Source: Levilactobacillus huananensis | GTDB taxonomy: Bacteria > Bacillota > Bacilli > Lactobacillales > Lactobacillaceae | Reading direction: 5' to 3' | Length of the DNA: 64,000 bases | Assembly (NCBI RefSeq): GCF_003946145.1 | Contig: NZ_RHOC01000007.1 | Location: forward strand, 1-64,000 | In this document: positions 42,206-52,229 of the stretch, one piece after another | Layout: each line of letters opens with the position of its first letter | Position numbering within the stretch: the first letter of the stretch is position 1 | Notes under the pieces: generated by a model | The model's database searches: none | Seen by the model: only the letters and a program-made list of their open reading frames with translations | Told to the model about the DNA's origin: nothing | Made by a program: the position numbers and the translations under genes

Positions 42206-42241
42206 AAAAAAGGGCGCCGTCATTCGTTCACGGATCCCTTG
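42206..42241 (-). terminator. Intrinsic terminator after the TerC gene
   Basis: On the minus strand AAGGG and CCGT pair with ACGG and CCCTT around internal mismatches, followed by TTTTT. Confidence 0.75.
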
Positions 42242-42277
42242 ATTTGTTTTTAATTTTATTGTGTGAAACTAAGCGTG

Positions 42278-43078
42278 TTACTTTTCATTTTCAGTTACGG
42301 ACTTGTCATCTTTAGCATGGCGATGCTTACGCACAACATGAATCAGCAAAGTTAGCACAATGGCTCCGACGACGATCATGCCAAACAAAGCCGCTGGGAT
42401 TTCGATGTCAATTGCAGGAATCGAAATGAAGAGCTTCACCGCAATCAGGCCAATTAGGATGTAAGCCATGGGTTCCAGCTCCGGAATCCGTTGCATAAGC
42501 TTCATGATAACCTCGGCCACCCCTCGCATAGCCAGAATTCCGATCAGCCCCCCGATCAACACAATCACGGGGTTACTGGAGATAGCCAGCGAAGCTAGGA
42601 CAGAATCGATGGAAAAAATAATATCCATCATTTCAATCTGCATCACAACGGACCAGAACAACGGTAAAATTCGCCGTTTCTTCTCACTCACCAGTTTTCG
42701 CGTATGGGTGACTCGCGTCTTGCTGAAAAATTGGAAGACCAGAAAGGCGAGGTACAACGCCCCAACCACCTTAATTTCCCAAAAATTAATCAAATAGGTT
42801 CCTAATCCAATGATGATGAATCGGAAAATGTAAGCTCCCCAGATTCCATAGAATAAGGATTCTTCCCGTTGCTTTTGCGTCGGTAACGACTGCGTCTGGG
42901 CGGCTAGAACCACTGCGTTATCTACTGATAACAAACATTCAATTAAAACTAGTGAAAAAATGATTAACCAGTCATCCCCAGAGGTGATCACGGTTTCCCA
43001 ATTGTGAACAGAAAAGAATGGCCCATATAATTGACCAAGAAAATGTAACAACGCTTGGTTCAGCTCCTTAATTAACAT
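42278..43078 (-). CDS. TerC-family membrane protein
   Basis: The 266-residue protein has about seven to eight membrane segments. The two conserved acidic motifs are ECLLSVDNAVVLA and IIFSIDSVLA. TerC proteins (Alx, YceF, MeeF) are linked to manganese export and metalation of secreted proteins. There is no ribosome binding site ahead of the ATG, and the promoter -10 lies only 15 bases upstream, so the message is probably nearly leaderless. No yybP-ykoY riboswitch is present. Confidence 0.9.
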   Translation of the reverse strand: MLIKELNQALLHFLGQLYGPFFSVHNWETVITSGDDWLIIFSLVLIECLLSVDNAVVLAAQTQSLPTQKQREESLFYGIWGAYIFRFIIIGLGTYLINFWEIKVVGALYLAFLVFQFFSKTRVTHTRKLVSEKKRRILPLFWSVVMQIEMMDIIFSIDSVLASLAISSNPVIVLIGGLIGILAMRGVAEVIMKLMQRIPELEPMAYILIGLIAVKLFISIPAIDIEIPAALFGMIVVGAIVLTLLIHVVRKHRHAKDDKSVTENEK

Positions 43079-43092
43079 ATTTATTTTTGGCT

Positions 43093-43121
43093 AGTGTAAC
43101 ATACACCCCCATGACTTGCAC
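43093..43121 (-). promoter_or_regulatory. Promoter of the TerC gene
   Basis: On the minus strand GTGCAA (43116-43121) and TACACT (43093-43098) are 17 bases apart, with a TGT before the -10. The start point would be about 8 bases from the ATG. Confidence 0.6.
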
Positions 43122-43280
43122 GAGATTCATTGCTTAGGGCCCGCCATTAATAAGCGATTTAATAAGCAAAAATAATTTATTCATAACTTAAAACGTTTAA
43201 AACTTTACCAAATTGCGACGAGCCTGTTACACAATAGCAATGAAAACGCGTTAGTATGGGAGGTAATTTAAGGGAAATGG

Positions 43281-44606
43281 ATGATAAATTTGAAAAAGTA
43301 TTTGTGGATTGTCGCTGGACTGTCTCTACTGGTTGGTGCGGTGGCACCTGTTGAAGTCGCTCATGCCAAAAGCTATTTGACCATTACCAAGACAAAGAAT
43401 ACCGATTATAATGCACGTTTCGTTAATCAAAAGGCACGTAATGATGGGATTTACTACTATGGTCCCTATTACACACAGCATTCCGCCAAAACTCGGGATG
43501 CCAGTGGTAAAAACTGGCAACATCGCTTCGTCCGGGTTAGCCAGACCGTGACTTTGTCAAACGGCGCACAATTTGCCAAGTTCTCTTGGTATGGTAAAAC
43601 AATTGGTTGGGTGGATGTCAAGGCCCTCCAAAAATACAGTCGGTCCCAGAAAATCCAAACTTTCTTGAATCACGCTAACTTTCAAGGGAGTGCCATGGTT
43701 TTCAACAACTTCACAAAAGGGGCTAGCCATGTCAGCGTCGGCTACGCCAATGCCAACAAGAAAATACTCAACTCGACGAATTCACTCTACCCCACGGCGT
43801 CCCTACAAAAGGTCATGACCGGGGCCATCATCGAGCAACTGGCTGCCAGTGGCAAACTCTCCATGAACACCAAGTTGAATGCCTACTATCCGTCAGTTAA
43901 TAACAGTAAAAACATTACAATTCGGCAACTCTTGAATCACCGTTCTGGAATCGATATGGATGAAACGACCCCTAATAAGGTGCTGACGTCACAAAATTCC
44001 GAAATTAACTACACCCTCGACCAAATGAAGGTTGCTGGGAACAATAATTATAACTACACCAATGCCAACTATGTCTTATTGGCTGGTATTGCCTCCAAGG
44101 TTACCGGTAAAGACTACAACACCCTGGTTTCCCAACGCATCGTGAAACCACTGGGTTTGAAACACACTTATGCCTGGAACCAACTCCCAAGTAATGGCCA
44201 AGTTACCATTGGTTACCAGTATAATAATGGAAAGGCCAACCAACCGGGCGCCGTTTCCACGAAGATGATGTCATCCTTGTTGGGTGCTGGGAACTACTAC
44301 ACCACCCCAGAAGACTACTATGCCATCCAAAAGGGAATTCGTAACGGGAAAATTCTAACCAAGAACCAGTATTACGACTTGATGAACGACTACCAGTATT
44401 CCTATGCTGGGGGCCTTTACCACCTGACCGGGAGCATTAAGCGAGTGCGAGGCGTGCTGAGCGGCAGTGGCTACGAAGCGATCCTCTATGCAACAGAAGG
44501 CAACCGTCAAGGCGTCGTCCTCTTTGCCAACCAACGACCAACTCGCTCAATTGACGATTTGGCGCAAAATCTCTACGATGTGGCGCGTTACTACAACGAA
44601 AACTAG
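43281..44606 (+). CDS. Secreted serine hydrolase, beta-lactamase/class C type, with N-terminal SH3-like domain
   Basis: The 441-residue exported protein has a signal peptide (cleavage near AHAK at 27-30), then an SH3/GW-like wall-binding region (about 31-115), then a beta-lactamase family domain. SxxK is TASLQK (Ser174, Lys177), and YTN (259-261) is the YxN motif. Such proteins act as D,D-peptidases, esterases or D-aminopeptidases on the cell wall. AAGGG lies 7 bases before the ATG. It is monocistronic with a strong terminator. Confidence 0.88.
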   Translation: MINLKKYLWIVAGLSLLVGAVAPVEVAHAKSYLTITKTKNTDYNARFVNQKARNDGIYYYGPYYTQHSAKTRDASGKNWQHRFVRVSQTVTLSNGAQFAKFSWYGKTIGWVDVKALQKYSRSQKIQTFLNHANFQGSAMVFNNFTKGASHVSVGYANANKKILNSTNSLYPTASLQKVMTGAIIEQLAASGKLSMNTKLNAYYPSVNNSKNITIRQLLNHRSGIDMDETTPNKVLTSQNSEINYTLDQMKVAGNNNYNYTNANYVLLAGIASKVTGKDYNTLVSQRIVKPLGLKHTYAWNQLPSNGQVTIGYQYNNGKANQPGAVSTKMMSSLLGAGNYYTTPEDYYAIQKGIRNGKILTKNQYYDLMNDYQYSYAGGLYHLTGSIKRVRGVLSGSGYEAILYATEGNRQGVVLFANQRPTRSIDDLAQNLYDVARYYNEN

Positions 44607-44617
44607 TCTGAAATGAC

Positions 44618-44655
44618 AAAAACGGCTGGGACAAAAAGTCCCAGCCGTTTTTTGT
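44618..44655. terminator. Bidirectional intrinsic terminator
   Basis: AAAACGGCTGGGAC pairs with GTCCCAGCCGTTTT around AAAAA, with T-runs following on the plus strand and T's on the minus strand. Confidence 0.93.
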
Positions 44656-44727
44656 CTCCAAACCTATGTTACCAAACCATGAAAAAAAGGCGGTGTTGAC
44701 TAACCGCCTTTATCCACTCGCTTTAAA

Positions 44728-45351
44728 TTACGTATCATAGTCATTTAAATTATAAGTCGCAATCAAATTCGTTAGCTTCTTAGCATACTTGGGATCCGTT
44801 GCATAACCATTTCGCTGGAGTAGCTTTGCCGCCGTCGGATAATCCGTCACCGTTTGCTTGAAGTAGTCGCGCTTGAGTAACGCATCGTGGTCTAAGATGG
44901 CCGCCGTCAAGGTCGGGTAGTCTCGAAAATTCGCGTTGATCGAAATTTTTTTGTTATTCACGTATTCCGTGGTGGGAAAACTCTTGGTCCGCCCTTCGTA
45001 GCTTCCCTTCACCCCGAACGGATTATTCGCCTGCAGAAAGAGGGCCGAGGTGCCCCAACTAGATTCAAGAATCGCCTGAGCAATCACGATACTGGGCAAG
45101 ACTTGTCCGTTTTGACGATAAACGTGCACCGCTGGCTTCGCCATTTCCTTAATAAATTTTTGTTGGCTCGCCGACTCATTGGAACTTGCCCCCGTCTCAG
45201 TTTGGGTCGTCGCTTGATTCTGCATGTCCGTCTTGATCTTGCCGCGAACTAGTAATCCGCCACCTAGAACCAAGAGGACCATGACAAAGATCCAAGTGGC
45301 CGTTGCCGGACTCGCCGTCTTCTTTCGTCGTCTTCTTCGTTGTTTAGGCAC
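44728..45351 (-). CDS. Membrane-anchored GH73 glucosaminidase
   Basis: The 207-residue protein has a very basic cytosolic N-terminus (RRRRRKK), a membrane segment at about 19-36 and a GH73 domain. The catalytic Glu is in AILESSWGTS (Glu96), and NNPFGVKG and YVNNKKI are family segments. It cleaves the N-acetylglucosaminyl bonds of peptidoglycan. The start is GTG at 45351, with GGAGGGACGAGG upstream. Confidence 0.92.
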   Translation of the reverse strand: MPKQRRRRRKKTASPATATWIFVMVLLVLGGGLLVRGKIKTDMQNQATTQTETGASSNESASQQKFIKEMAKPAVHVYRQNGQVLPSIVIAQAILESSWGTSALFLQANNPFGVKGSYEGRTKSFPTTEYVNNKKISINANFRDYPTLTAAILDHDALLKRDYFKQTVTDYPTAAKLLQRNGYATDPKYAKKLTNLIATYNLNDYDT

Positions 45352-45462
45352 CCTCGTCCCTCCAATCTCAGTTATAATGGTCTCAATTATAACGATCTTT
45401 CCTGTTAAAACGTTAAAATTTACGAACTCTCAAAAAAACTTAAGCTTTGAAAGGGGTGGCTT

Positions 45463-46449
45463 ATGTTCGGTTACCTAATCATCTTCATTATTGGGATCGT
45501 TGTCCTATCTACCTGGTGGCAGCCACAGGGACTATTCAGTGCCACTCTCACTGTCATTGGTGGCGGCCTCATCACAGGAATGGCCTATCGTGCTCACACT
45601 TGGGTCTCAAGTCTAATTGCCGGTATCGGCACAGTTGGCATTGGTTTTATTGGCTTATGGGGCCTCCTGACGCTCTTGCTAATCGCGACACGCCCCCAGC
45701 GCATCGTTCGCAAAAGAGAACGCCTCACCTTGGAAATGAGTCTGAGCATCTGGATCTGGTTGCTACTGACGGCTGGCTGGATCTGGGCGTTAAGTACTGG
45801 TCATTTCTCTGGTACCCTCTGGCCCTGGTTAACGTTTATCCCCGCACTGAGTGCCTATCTCGGCCTGCTCTTCGCGGCTAGTGTCGCGGGGTACCTGCGC
45901 GTCGTCATCTGGCAATCCCATCGCTCCGACACACTCGTGGTCCTGGGAGCCGGACTCATCGACGGCCACCATATTGGCCGCGTACTGGCCGCAAGGCTCG
46001 ACACAGCACTGCGCGTCGCCCGTCAACAGGATCATCCCGTCACCATCATTGTTAGTGGTGGTCAAGGCCCCGATGAAGACCTGACAGAAGCCGCGGCAAT
46101 GGCAACTTACTTGCAAAGTCATCACTTTCCGGCAACTGCCATTTACCTGGAAACGGCCGCGACCAATACACAAGCCAACCTCGCCAATAGCCTCGCAATT
46201 TGGCAACATCTGCCCAACCACGGTGGTCGAGTTGTCCTCATCACCAACGGCTATCATTTATTTCGAACGCGGCGACTGGCCAGTCGCTTGTGTCTTAGCA
46301 TCGGTAGTGTGCCCGCACCAACGCCTTTGGATTATATTCCCATCGGCTTTGCCCGCGAGTTCATGGCGATTCTAGTGAGTGACTGGCGCTACCACTGGCT
46401 GGTAGCCCTGGTCTTACTGGTGGCTAACCTGATCTGGTTGCTCATTTAG
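45463..46449 (+). CDS. YdcF-family membrane protein (DUF218)
   Basis: The 328-residue protein has an N-terminal part with four to five membrane segments, then a DUF218 domain (about 150-300). The motifs are VVLGAGLIDGHHIGRVLAARL, SGGQGPDEDLTEAAAM, ETAATNTQANLANS and NGYHLFRTRR. SanA/ElyC/YdcF relatives affect envelope integrity; the reaction is not known. GAAAGGGGTGG precedes the ATG. It overlaps the end of the convergent acylase gene by 36 bases. Confidence 0.88.
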   Translation: MFGYLIIFIIGIVVLSTWWQPQGLFSATLTVIGGGLITGMAYRAHTWVSSLIAGIGTVGIGFIGLWGLLTLLLIATRPQRIVRKRERLTLEMSLSIWIWLLLTAGWIWALSTGHFSGTLWPWLTFIPALSAYLGLLFAASVAGYLRVVIWQSHRSDTLVVLGAGLIDGHHIGRVLAARLDTALRVARQQDHPVTIIVSGGQGPDEDLTEAAAMATYLQSHHFPATAIYLETAATNTQANLANSLAIWQHLPNHGGRVVLITNGYHLFRTRRLASRLCLSIGSVPAPTPLDYIPIGFAREFMAILVSDWRYHWLVALVLLVANLIWLLI

Positions 46450-47418
46450 TGACGTGACCTGTAAGGCATTAGTCACGGGATAAAACCTCACTTTGGTTGC
46501 CATCATCATCGCTGGCGTTAATTGTAATTTCACCACGTCCAAACGATTATAGGGCTGATAATAGTAGATCAGAGACTCACAACTCGTCGCAGCCCGATAC
46601 ACGGAATACGTCGGACGATACTGATGACTCTGGGGCACGGTCACGCTATTTAGCAGATGCCAAGCACTGATAATCCCCGCCGACTCATCTTCCGGGAAAT
46701 CCACACGTTCTTTATAATAAGCGGCACGCACAAATCGCCCACCAGGGGTAAAAGACCCACTGGGAACGGGTTTACCAGAAAATTTACCGGTTGTCACTCG
46801 AGGCGTGTTCAGCGGCACGGTGCCTGCCAAAAAATCATCAGTGTAGGTGACATACTGTCCCAATCGCGACAACTGAACCTCGAAGTCCTTACTATTGGTG
46901 ACGATACCTAAGGGATTCTCCCGAATCTTCATCGGAAAATGTGTGGGCTCAATCACCACGGCCCGCCCCGTTCGGTCGACCACAGCAAAATGGAGTTCCG
47001 CATTTCCGATCGGGTTGACCGCAAATTGACGACTCATCAGTTCAATTTCGGCCAAATGAGCTTCAATTTCGGCCACCGATCCAAAGTTAGCTAACAGATA
47101 ATAGGAAAATTCATAAGGTGCCAAGTGAACTTTACCCGGGGTTGGGTGATCAACAAGATGGGACCCATTGGCGAATGTCAGTTTCTGGACACTCAATCCC
47201 CGTTCGTTGACCCCGTCGGACACATCAATCTCATGATGATATGCGCCACCGCCGCCAATCATGGCGTAACGACTGGTGTGCCAGCGATTGTCAAACACAC
47301 TCTGCCATCGAAAATTTCGGGGCACGAAGACCGGTTGGACTGCCAAACGGTGCCAATCCATGGTTCGCGCCAGAATATGACGGCCATCGCGTGTTAACTG
47401 TAAAATACTAGTACACAT
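46414..47418 (-). CDS. Choloylglycine hydrolase / penicillin V acylase family enzyme
   Basis: The 334-residue Ntn-hydrolase has its nucleophile at Cys2 (MCTSILQL) after removal of Met, with RTMDWH at 18-23 (Arg18, Asp21) as expected. The family hydrolyses amide bonds of bile salts, penicillin V or acyl homoserine lactones. Bile salt versus penicillin V activity cannot be told safely. The start at 47418 is required for Cys2 and has GGAGAGGG upstream; the frame opens three codons earlier with GTG. Confidence 0.9.
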   Translation of the reverse strand: MCTSILQLTRDGRHILARTMDWHRLAVQPVFVPRNFRWQSVFDNRWHTSRYAMIGGGGAYHHEIDVSDGVNERGLSVQKLTFANGSHLVDHPTPGKVHLAPYEFSYYLLANFGSVAEIEAHLAEIELMSRQFAVNPIGNAELHFAVVDRTGRAVVIEPTHFPMKIRENPLGIVTNSKDFEVQLSRLGQYVTYTDDFLAGTVPLNTPRVTTGKFSGKPVPSGSFTPGGRFVRAAYYKERVDFPEDESAGIISAWHLLNSVTVPQSHQYRPTYSVYRAATSCESLIYYYQPYNRLDVVKLQLTPAMMMATKVRFYPVTNALQVTSLNEQPDQVSHQ

Positions 47419-47498
47419 ACCGAACACCCTCTCCGAATAATTAATTTAGATCGTTAATTCAGTTTACGTGAAAATTTGAACTGATTCAATCAATTGTC

Positions 47499-47732
47499 TT
47501 ATTGCGGTTGTTCGGCGGCCAAAAAGGCTTGAAACCGGCGATCAATCTCTCGTTGCCGAGGTCCTTCGGCTAAACCAAGGGCCTGAGTCGCGGCCGTAAT
47601 CTGTAGGTAGGCGAAGAGAATCTCACTCTGGTCCTTGTCATAACGCGTTGCCAATTGTGTCGCAAACGCATAGCGATCGGCGGTTAGGAGTGGTGCAAAG
47701 GGACTTTGATAGGGACGACGATGTTTAGCCAT
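47499..47732 (-). CDS. Small protein of unknown function
   Basis: The 77-residue protein is soluble, with a basic N-terminus (MAKHRRPYQSPFAPLL) and predicted helices (EILFAYLQITAATQALGL). AAGGAA lies about 11 bases before the ATG. I do not recognise it. No clear promoter or terminator can be assigned. Confidence 0.5.
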   Translation of the reverse strand: MAKHRRPYQSPFAPLLTADRYAFATQLATRYDKDQSEILFAYLQITAATQALGLAEGPRQREIDRRFQAFLAAEQPQ

Positions 47733-47948
47733 TAACGGTCACTTTCCTTCTTAAGTATTAGAATCAGATCTTTTACTTTACCCGCTTTATGGCTAGAGTC
47801 AATGAAAGACATCCTTATATCTTTTTTAAACTTTCTTAAATAACCAGGAAATCGGCCCGATCGTCTGCCGATATGGTAAAATTAACATTGAACTGCACCC
47901 TGCTTGCACGGCGGGAAATTGATTACATAGAGAGGACTCAGATTACAT

Positions 47949-50702
47949 ATGCAAGAACGGATAAGAAAGCTTCACCACAACCGGATTTTTGCACTCGTAT
48001 TCTGGCTAATCGTGGTCTTTGCGGCAATTGTTACCCTGCCAAATATCAAGACCATCATTCAGTATGACGGCCAACCACAATTAGCAAATACGAGTCAGCC
48101 CGTAAAGGCATCCCAGATTAAAAATAATTGGGGACGCAACTTAGATGGGACCTACACCGTTAACGCGGTCTTCAACAATCCCGATGGTGTTCTGACAAAC
48201 AAACAACTGGCCTCGGTCAACAAGACCGTTTCTAGTCTACAACAAAAGTCGAGCTACTACGGAATCAAGAAGATTACCACGATGACCAACACCCCAACCA
48301 GTAAGCCACAACTTTTTTCCAAGGATAAATCCACGGAGATTGTGCAACTGATTGTGAGTCGGAATCAGGGTACGGTTCGCCAGATGGCGGGTCAGCTGAA
48401 GTCAGCGATTTCCACTGTTGGCCTTACGACCTACGTGACAAGTCCTGAAATCGTCAGCGATGCGGCTAATGAACATATCTCTTCATTTACCCTCATCGTT
48501 ATTCTGATGACATTGCTGATCGCCTTAGTTGCGATGGGCATTCTCTTTGCCTCAGTGATCGCGCCGATTATTACGTTCCTTGCCATTTTAATCAGTTATG
48601 TTACGACGCTCTCACTTGCCACCAACTTGGCCTATCACTGGAACTTCGCGTACTCCGAATACACACCAATCTTCTTGTTAATGGGGATTAGTCTCTTCAC
48701 CCTGCTGACCAGTTTTTGGTTCTACAGAGAGTTACGCCAGTTAGTCGATGATGGGATGGAGAGTCAAGAAGCCACCTCAACCGTCATCTATAACTTAGGC
48801 TACCGTGTCTTAATTAGTACCCTGAGTCTGACGATTGCCTTTGGCAGCCTCATGTTCTTTGACTTCTCATCCGTTCGGGCCCTTGGGATTCTTGGGATTG
48901 GCTTTGCCATCACCGGAATCGCGAGTCTGAGCCTGACGCCTATCTTCACAGGGATGCTCGGCGGAAGTCTCTTCTGGCCTAAGAAGACGCGGCCACAACT
49001 CAAGGATCACCGTCTCTGGGGACACTTGGCTAAGTTCGGTCTCTGGCAACCTTGGATTGCCGTTGCTGCCGTGCTCTACTTGATCGTGCCGTTGACGGTT
49101 GGTCACCAACAACTCAACTACAACAATACTCAGGATATTCCCAATAACCAAGCCGTGCAGGGTGCTCGGGTCTTAAGCGCGCATTTCGGTCAAGGACAAG
49201 CCACTCCGGTGACGCTCTACATCCAATCGAACCAGCGCTTAGACAATCAGAACCAATTATTCCAATTGGACAATTTAACCAAGAAACTCAAGGCACAACC
49301 GGGTGTTGCTTCTGTTACCTCAGTAACTCAACCTGGTGGTCAACCTATCACCCAATATTACGTCTCTAACCAACTGACTTCCTTGAGTGAAAACCTCACG
49401 GGGATCGTTGGGCAATTGGGCACAGTTCGCAATGACTTGCAATCTGACCAGTCCAACTTGAAGCAAAAGACGTTGAATGCCGAAGTTAAACGCTTAAACT
49501 CGTTATCCGGTCAAACATCAACGTTGATGAGTGATAGTAGCTCTCTGCAAACCTCCCTACAAGCCGCATTGAATCGTTCAAACGCCTCTGGGAGCAGCAA
49601 GACTTCTGCTCGAATCACCCAATACATTAACCAGTTAAACCAGGTTAATTCCGAATTAAACAGTGCACTGAGTTCCTTAAATAGCTTGTCTTCAGCAGTC
49701 AGCACCACTAACACTGACGTCACGACAGCTCACAGTAACCTCAGTAACTATGCTGCTTCCCTCAAGGCTGTTAACAAGAGCTTGAAGACGTCGAAGAAGC
49801 AAGTCGCTTCAATGCAAAAGTCATTGAATCAGATTTACCTCTACCTCGGCGGCTTACAAACATCCGAAGCAGCGAAGGCCCTCTACCTATCACCAGCTCA
49901 GATTTCCAGTGGCGATTTCCAACAGTCCCTGGTCAACTACACCGATGCTAAGGTTAAGAGTACGTATCTGACCATCACCTTGAAGCAAGAACCAAATGCG
50001 AAGACGACAACGAAGACGCTCAAACAATTGAAACAAGTCGCTCAGAGTCAACTTCGTGGCACGTCACTCTCTAAAGCCACGTTAACCTTTAGTGGTCAAC
50101 CGGTCGTCGCTAGCACCATTCAAGCCCAATATCAACACGACCTACCACGTGTTCTCCTGCTGATCGCGGGAATCACCCTGTTACTCTTAATTCTCTTCAG
50201 CCGTTCCGTTCTGCAATCCAGCTACTGGTTCCTGACGTTTATCGCCTCGACCGCGGCTGGCTACCAACTGACGCAACTCCTGATGAAGTGGTTAACCGGA
50301 AACAATGAATTCAACTGGCAAGTTCCACTGTTGAGTTTCGTTCCGCTGACAGTATTGGCCGTCGTTGAGCTTACGCAACTCGCACTGAGTTACCGGCTCA
50401 ATGATGCGCCTCTGTTAGATTGGTTGCTCCCAGGTATCCATGAAGTGGGTCAAACCATGCGTCACTCGCTGTTCATCGTCATTGCTGGTGTCCTGGGGCT
50501 CTTAGCCGCAGAATCACAGACGTTAACCGCCGTGGCCCTGATTACCATCTTCACGGCCATCATCTTCAACCTGGCCTTACCATTGATGGCCTCCTCCTTC
50601 GGGAAGCTGTCCGTCATTATCCCTGGGCAGAAACCAATTCAGTTCCGCCACAAAAAGCGGGCTGACCGACCAGTTCCAGAAGACCACGAAGATAATAAGT
50701 AA
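47949..50702 (+). CDS. MMPL-family RND-type transporter
   Basis: The 917-residue protein has about 12 membrane segments in two blocks, near 15-35 and 180-375 and again 720-890. Between them is an extracellular region of about 300 residues that is Ser/Asn/Gln-rich and predicted coiled coil (about 480-640). An N-terminal extracellular domain precedes. Relatives (YdgH, MmpL) export lipids or other compounds by proton antiport. Start after GAGAGGACTC at wide spacing. Monocistronic, followed by a terminator. Confidence 0.9.
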   Translation: MQERIRKLHHNRIFALVFWLIVVFAAIVTLPNIKTIIQYDGQPQLANTSQPVKASQIKNNWGRNLDGTYTVNAVFNNPDGVLTNKQLASVNKTVSSLQQKSSYYGIKKITTMTNTPTSKPQLFSKDKSTEIVQLIVSRNQGTVRQMAGQLKSAISTVGLTTYVTSPEIVSDAANEHISSFTLIVILMTLLIALVAMGILFASVIAPIITFLAILISYVTTLSLATNLAYHWNFAYSEYTPIFLLMGISLFTLLTSFWFYRELRQLVDDGMESQEATSTVIYNLGYRVLISTLSLTIAFGSLMFFDFSSVRALGILGIGFAITGIASLSLTPIFTGMLGGSLFWPKKTRPQLKDHRLWGHLAKFGLWQPWIAVAAVLYLIVPLTVGHQQLNYNNTQDIPNNQAVQGARVLSAHFGQGQATPVTLYIQSNQRLDNQNQLFQLDNLTKKLKAQPGVASVTSVTQPGGQPITQYYVSNQLTSLSENLTGIVGQLGTVRNDLQSDQSNLKQKTLNAEVKRLNSLSGQTSTLMSDSSSLQTSLQAALNRSNASGSSKTSARITQYINQLNQVNSELNSALSSLNSLSSAVSTTNTDVTTAHSNLSNYAASLKAVNKSLKTSKKQVASMQKSLNQIYLYLGGLQTSEAAKALYLSPAQISSGDFQQSLVNYTDAKVKSTYLTITLKQEPNAKTTTKTLKQLKQVAQSQLRGTSLSKATLTFSGQPVVASTIQAQYQHDLPRVLLLIAGITLLLLILFSRSVLQSSYWFLTFIASTAAGYQLTQLLMKWLTGNNEFNWQVPLLSFVPLTVLAVVELTQLALSYRLNDAPLLDWLLPGIHEVGQTMRHSLFIVIAGVLGLLAAESQTLTAVALITIFTAIIFNLALPLMASSFGKLSVIIPGQKPIQFRHKKRADRPVPEDHEDNK

Positions 50703-50717
50703 ACGTATGACGACTTA

Positions 50718-50763
50718 AAAAATCCCCATAACCAGATAGCCTGGTTATGGGGATTTCTTTTAC
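50718..50763. terminator. Bidirectional intrinsic terminator
   Basis: AAATCCCCATAACCA pairs with TGGTTATGGGGATTT. T-rich and A-rich flanks serve both the MMPL gene and the convergent MFS gene. Confidence 0.92.
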
Positions 50764-50774
50764 ATTCATTTAAG

Positions 50775-52229
50775 TTAAGCGGCAGGCTTAACCCGCCCTT
50801 GACGATGGAACAGGCGCCAACCGGTAATTACGGTAGCGACCAGACAGATAGCCAGTGAAACCATAAATGCGACGTGCATCCCATCAATGAAGACTTGTGG
50901 TTGCTTAGGCAGATAAGCTGTAACACGATGCCCGGCATAATGTCCCATAGCGGAGAAAAGAACGGTCGTGGCGACGGAAATTCCGATAATCATTCCCAGC
51001 TCTCTGGCCAACGCGTTGATGCCCCCGGCAACTCCCAGGTCCTTGACCGGCACTGAACTCATCACAATTGTATTGTTAGGTGCCATGAAGATGCCGTTAC
51101 CGAAACCAACTAGGCCAATGAAGCCCATGAAGATCCACAACGGTGTCGCTAGTCCAGCAAACATGTAGCCAACTTGGCTAATCGAGATGAGGACGAGTCC
51201 GACAAAGGTCAGCAGTTCCGGTCCAATACGGTCGGAAACGGCCCCGGCAATCGGTGCTACCACGACCTGCACAATTGGGAAAGTCATCAGGGCATAGCCG
51301 GCGTAGTTGGCCGCCATCCCCCGAGCGTTCTCCAGGTAGAATGGTGCGATCACGTTGAAGAAGAAATTGGCCACAAAGATTAGGAACGCACAGAGAATAC
51401 TGATGGTAAAACGTTTGTTCTTAAAGAGTTTTAATGCCAAGATCGGATCGTCAGTCTTGAGTTCCCAACGGACAAACACCACAATAGCCACCAAACCGAT
51501 GGCGAAGAGCCCCAAGATGGCCGGCTGATTGAAGCCAATCTCTTGACCAATAAAGACCCCCGCAAAGATGCTCACCATAATCAGTGCGAATAATCCTGCT
51601 CCTCGACCGTCAATAGCCGCTTTGCTGACGGTAATATCTCGTGGCAAGATTCGTTGTCCGATTAACAACGCCACAATCCCAATAGGGACGTTAATCCAGA
51701 AGATATAACCCCAACTGAGGTGTGCCAGAATAATACCGCCAACCCCGGGACCGGCGATACTGCCCAGCGCCACAAAAGACCCGATCATTCCCAAGGCACG
51801 TCCCCGTTCATTAAACGGAAAGACTTCGGTGATAATGCCACTGTTTGTTGCCATCGTCATCGCAGCTCCAATGGCCTGAATGGCGCGGGCAATCAGCAGA
51901 AAGGGCAACCCAACACTGAACCCGCAGAGTAATGATCCAATGGTAAATAACACAGATCCAATTTTAAAAATCCGAATCTTGCCACGGGTATCTCCCAATT
52001 TTCCAAATAATAGCAATAACGCACAGATTGCGATCAAGTAAACGGACACGACCCACTCCGCTTGATTCATCGGAATCTTCAAATCTTGGCTCATGACTGG
52101 GAGCGCAATATTCACGATACTCCCGTCTAATGTCGACATAAATGTAAAGAGGCAAACCGCGATGAGAATCCACCACCGGTGCTTTTGAATTTTCGGGTCT
52201 GCCGCAAAGTTTTTCATTGCCATACTCAT
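50775..52229 (-). CDS. MFS drug:H+ antiporter, DHA2 family (14 segments)
   Basis: The 484-residue exporter has the DHA2 motifs: D1-type FMSTLDGSIVNIALP, motif A GKLGDTRGKIRIF and motif C GSIAGPGVGGIIL in segment 5. It is probably a multidrug efflux pump of the EmrB/QacA type. Its first ATG overlaps the PadR stop (ATGA); a second ATG two codons later is better spaced from GGGAG. It is the second gene of a padR-efflux operon, so drug-dependent induction is likely. Confidence 0.93.
   Translation of the reverse strand: MSMAMKNFAADPKIQKHRWWILIAVCLFTFMSTLDGSIVNIALPVMSQDLKIPMNQAEWVVSVYLIAICALLLLFGKLGDTRGKIRIFKIGSVLFTIGSLLCGFSVGLPFLLIARAIQAIGAAMTMATNSGIITEVFPFNERGRALGMIGSFVALGSIAGPGVGGIILAHLSWGYIFWINVPIGIVALLIGQRILPRDITVSKAAIDGRGAGLFALIMVSIFAGVFIGQEIGFNQPAILGLFAIGLVAIVVFVRWELKTDDPILALKLFKNKRFTISILCAFLIFVANFFFNVIAPFYLENARGMAANYAGYALMTFPIVQVVVAPIAGAVSDRIGPELLTFVGLVLISISQVGYMFAGLATPLWIFMGFIGLVGFGNGIFMAPNNTIVMSSVPVKDLGVAGGINALARELGMIIGISVATTVLFSAMGHYAGHRVTAYLPKQPQVFIDGMHVAFMVSLAICLVATVITGWRLFHRQGRVKPAA

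Noticed and set aside
43079-43260. yybP-ykoY manganese riboswitch ahead of the TerC gene
   Set aside because: The promoter lies 15 bases from the start codon, leaving no room for a riboswitch.
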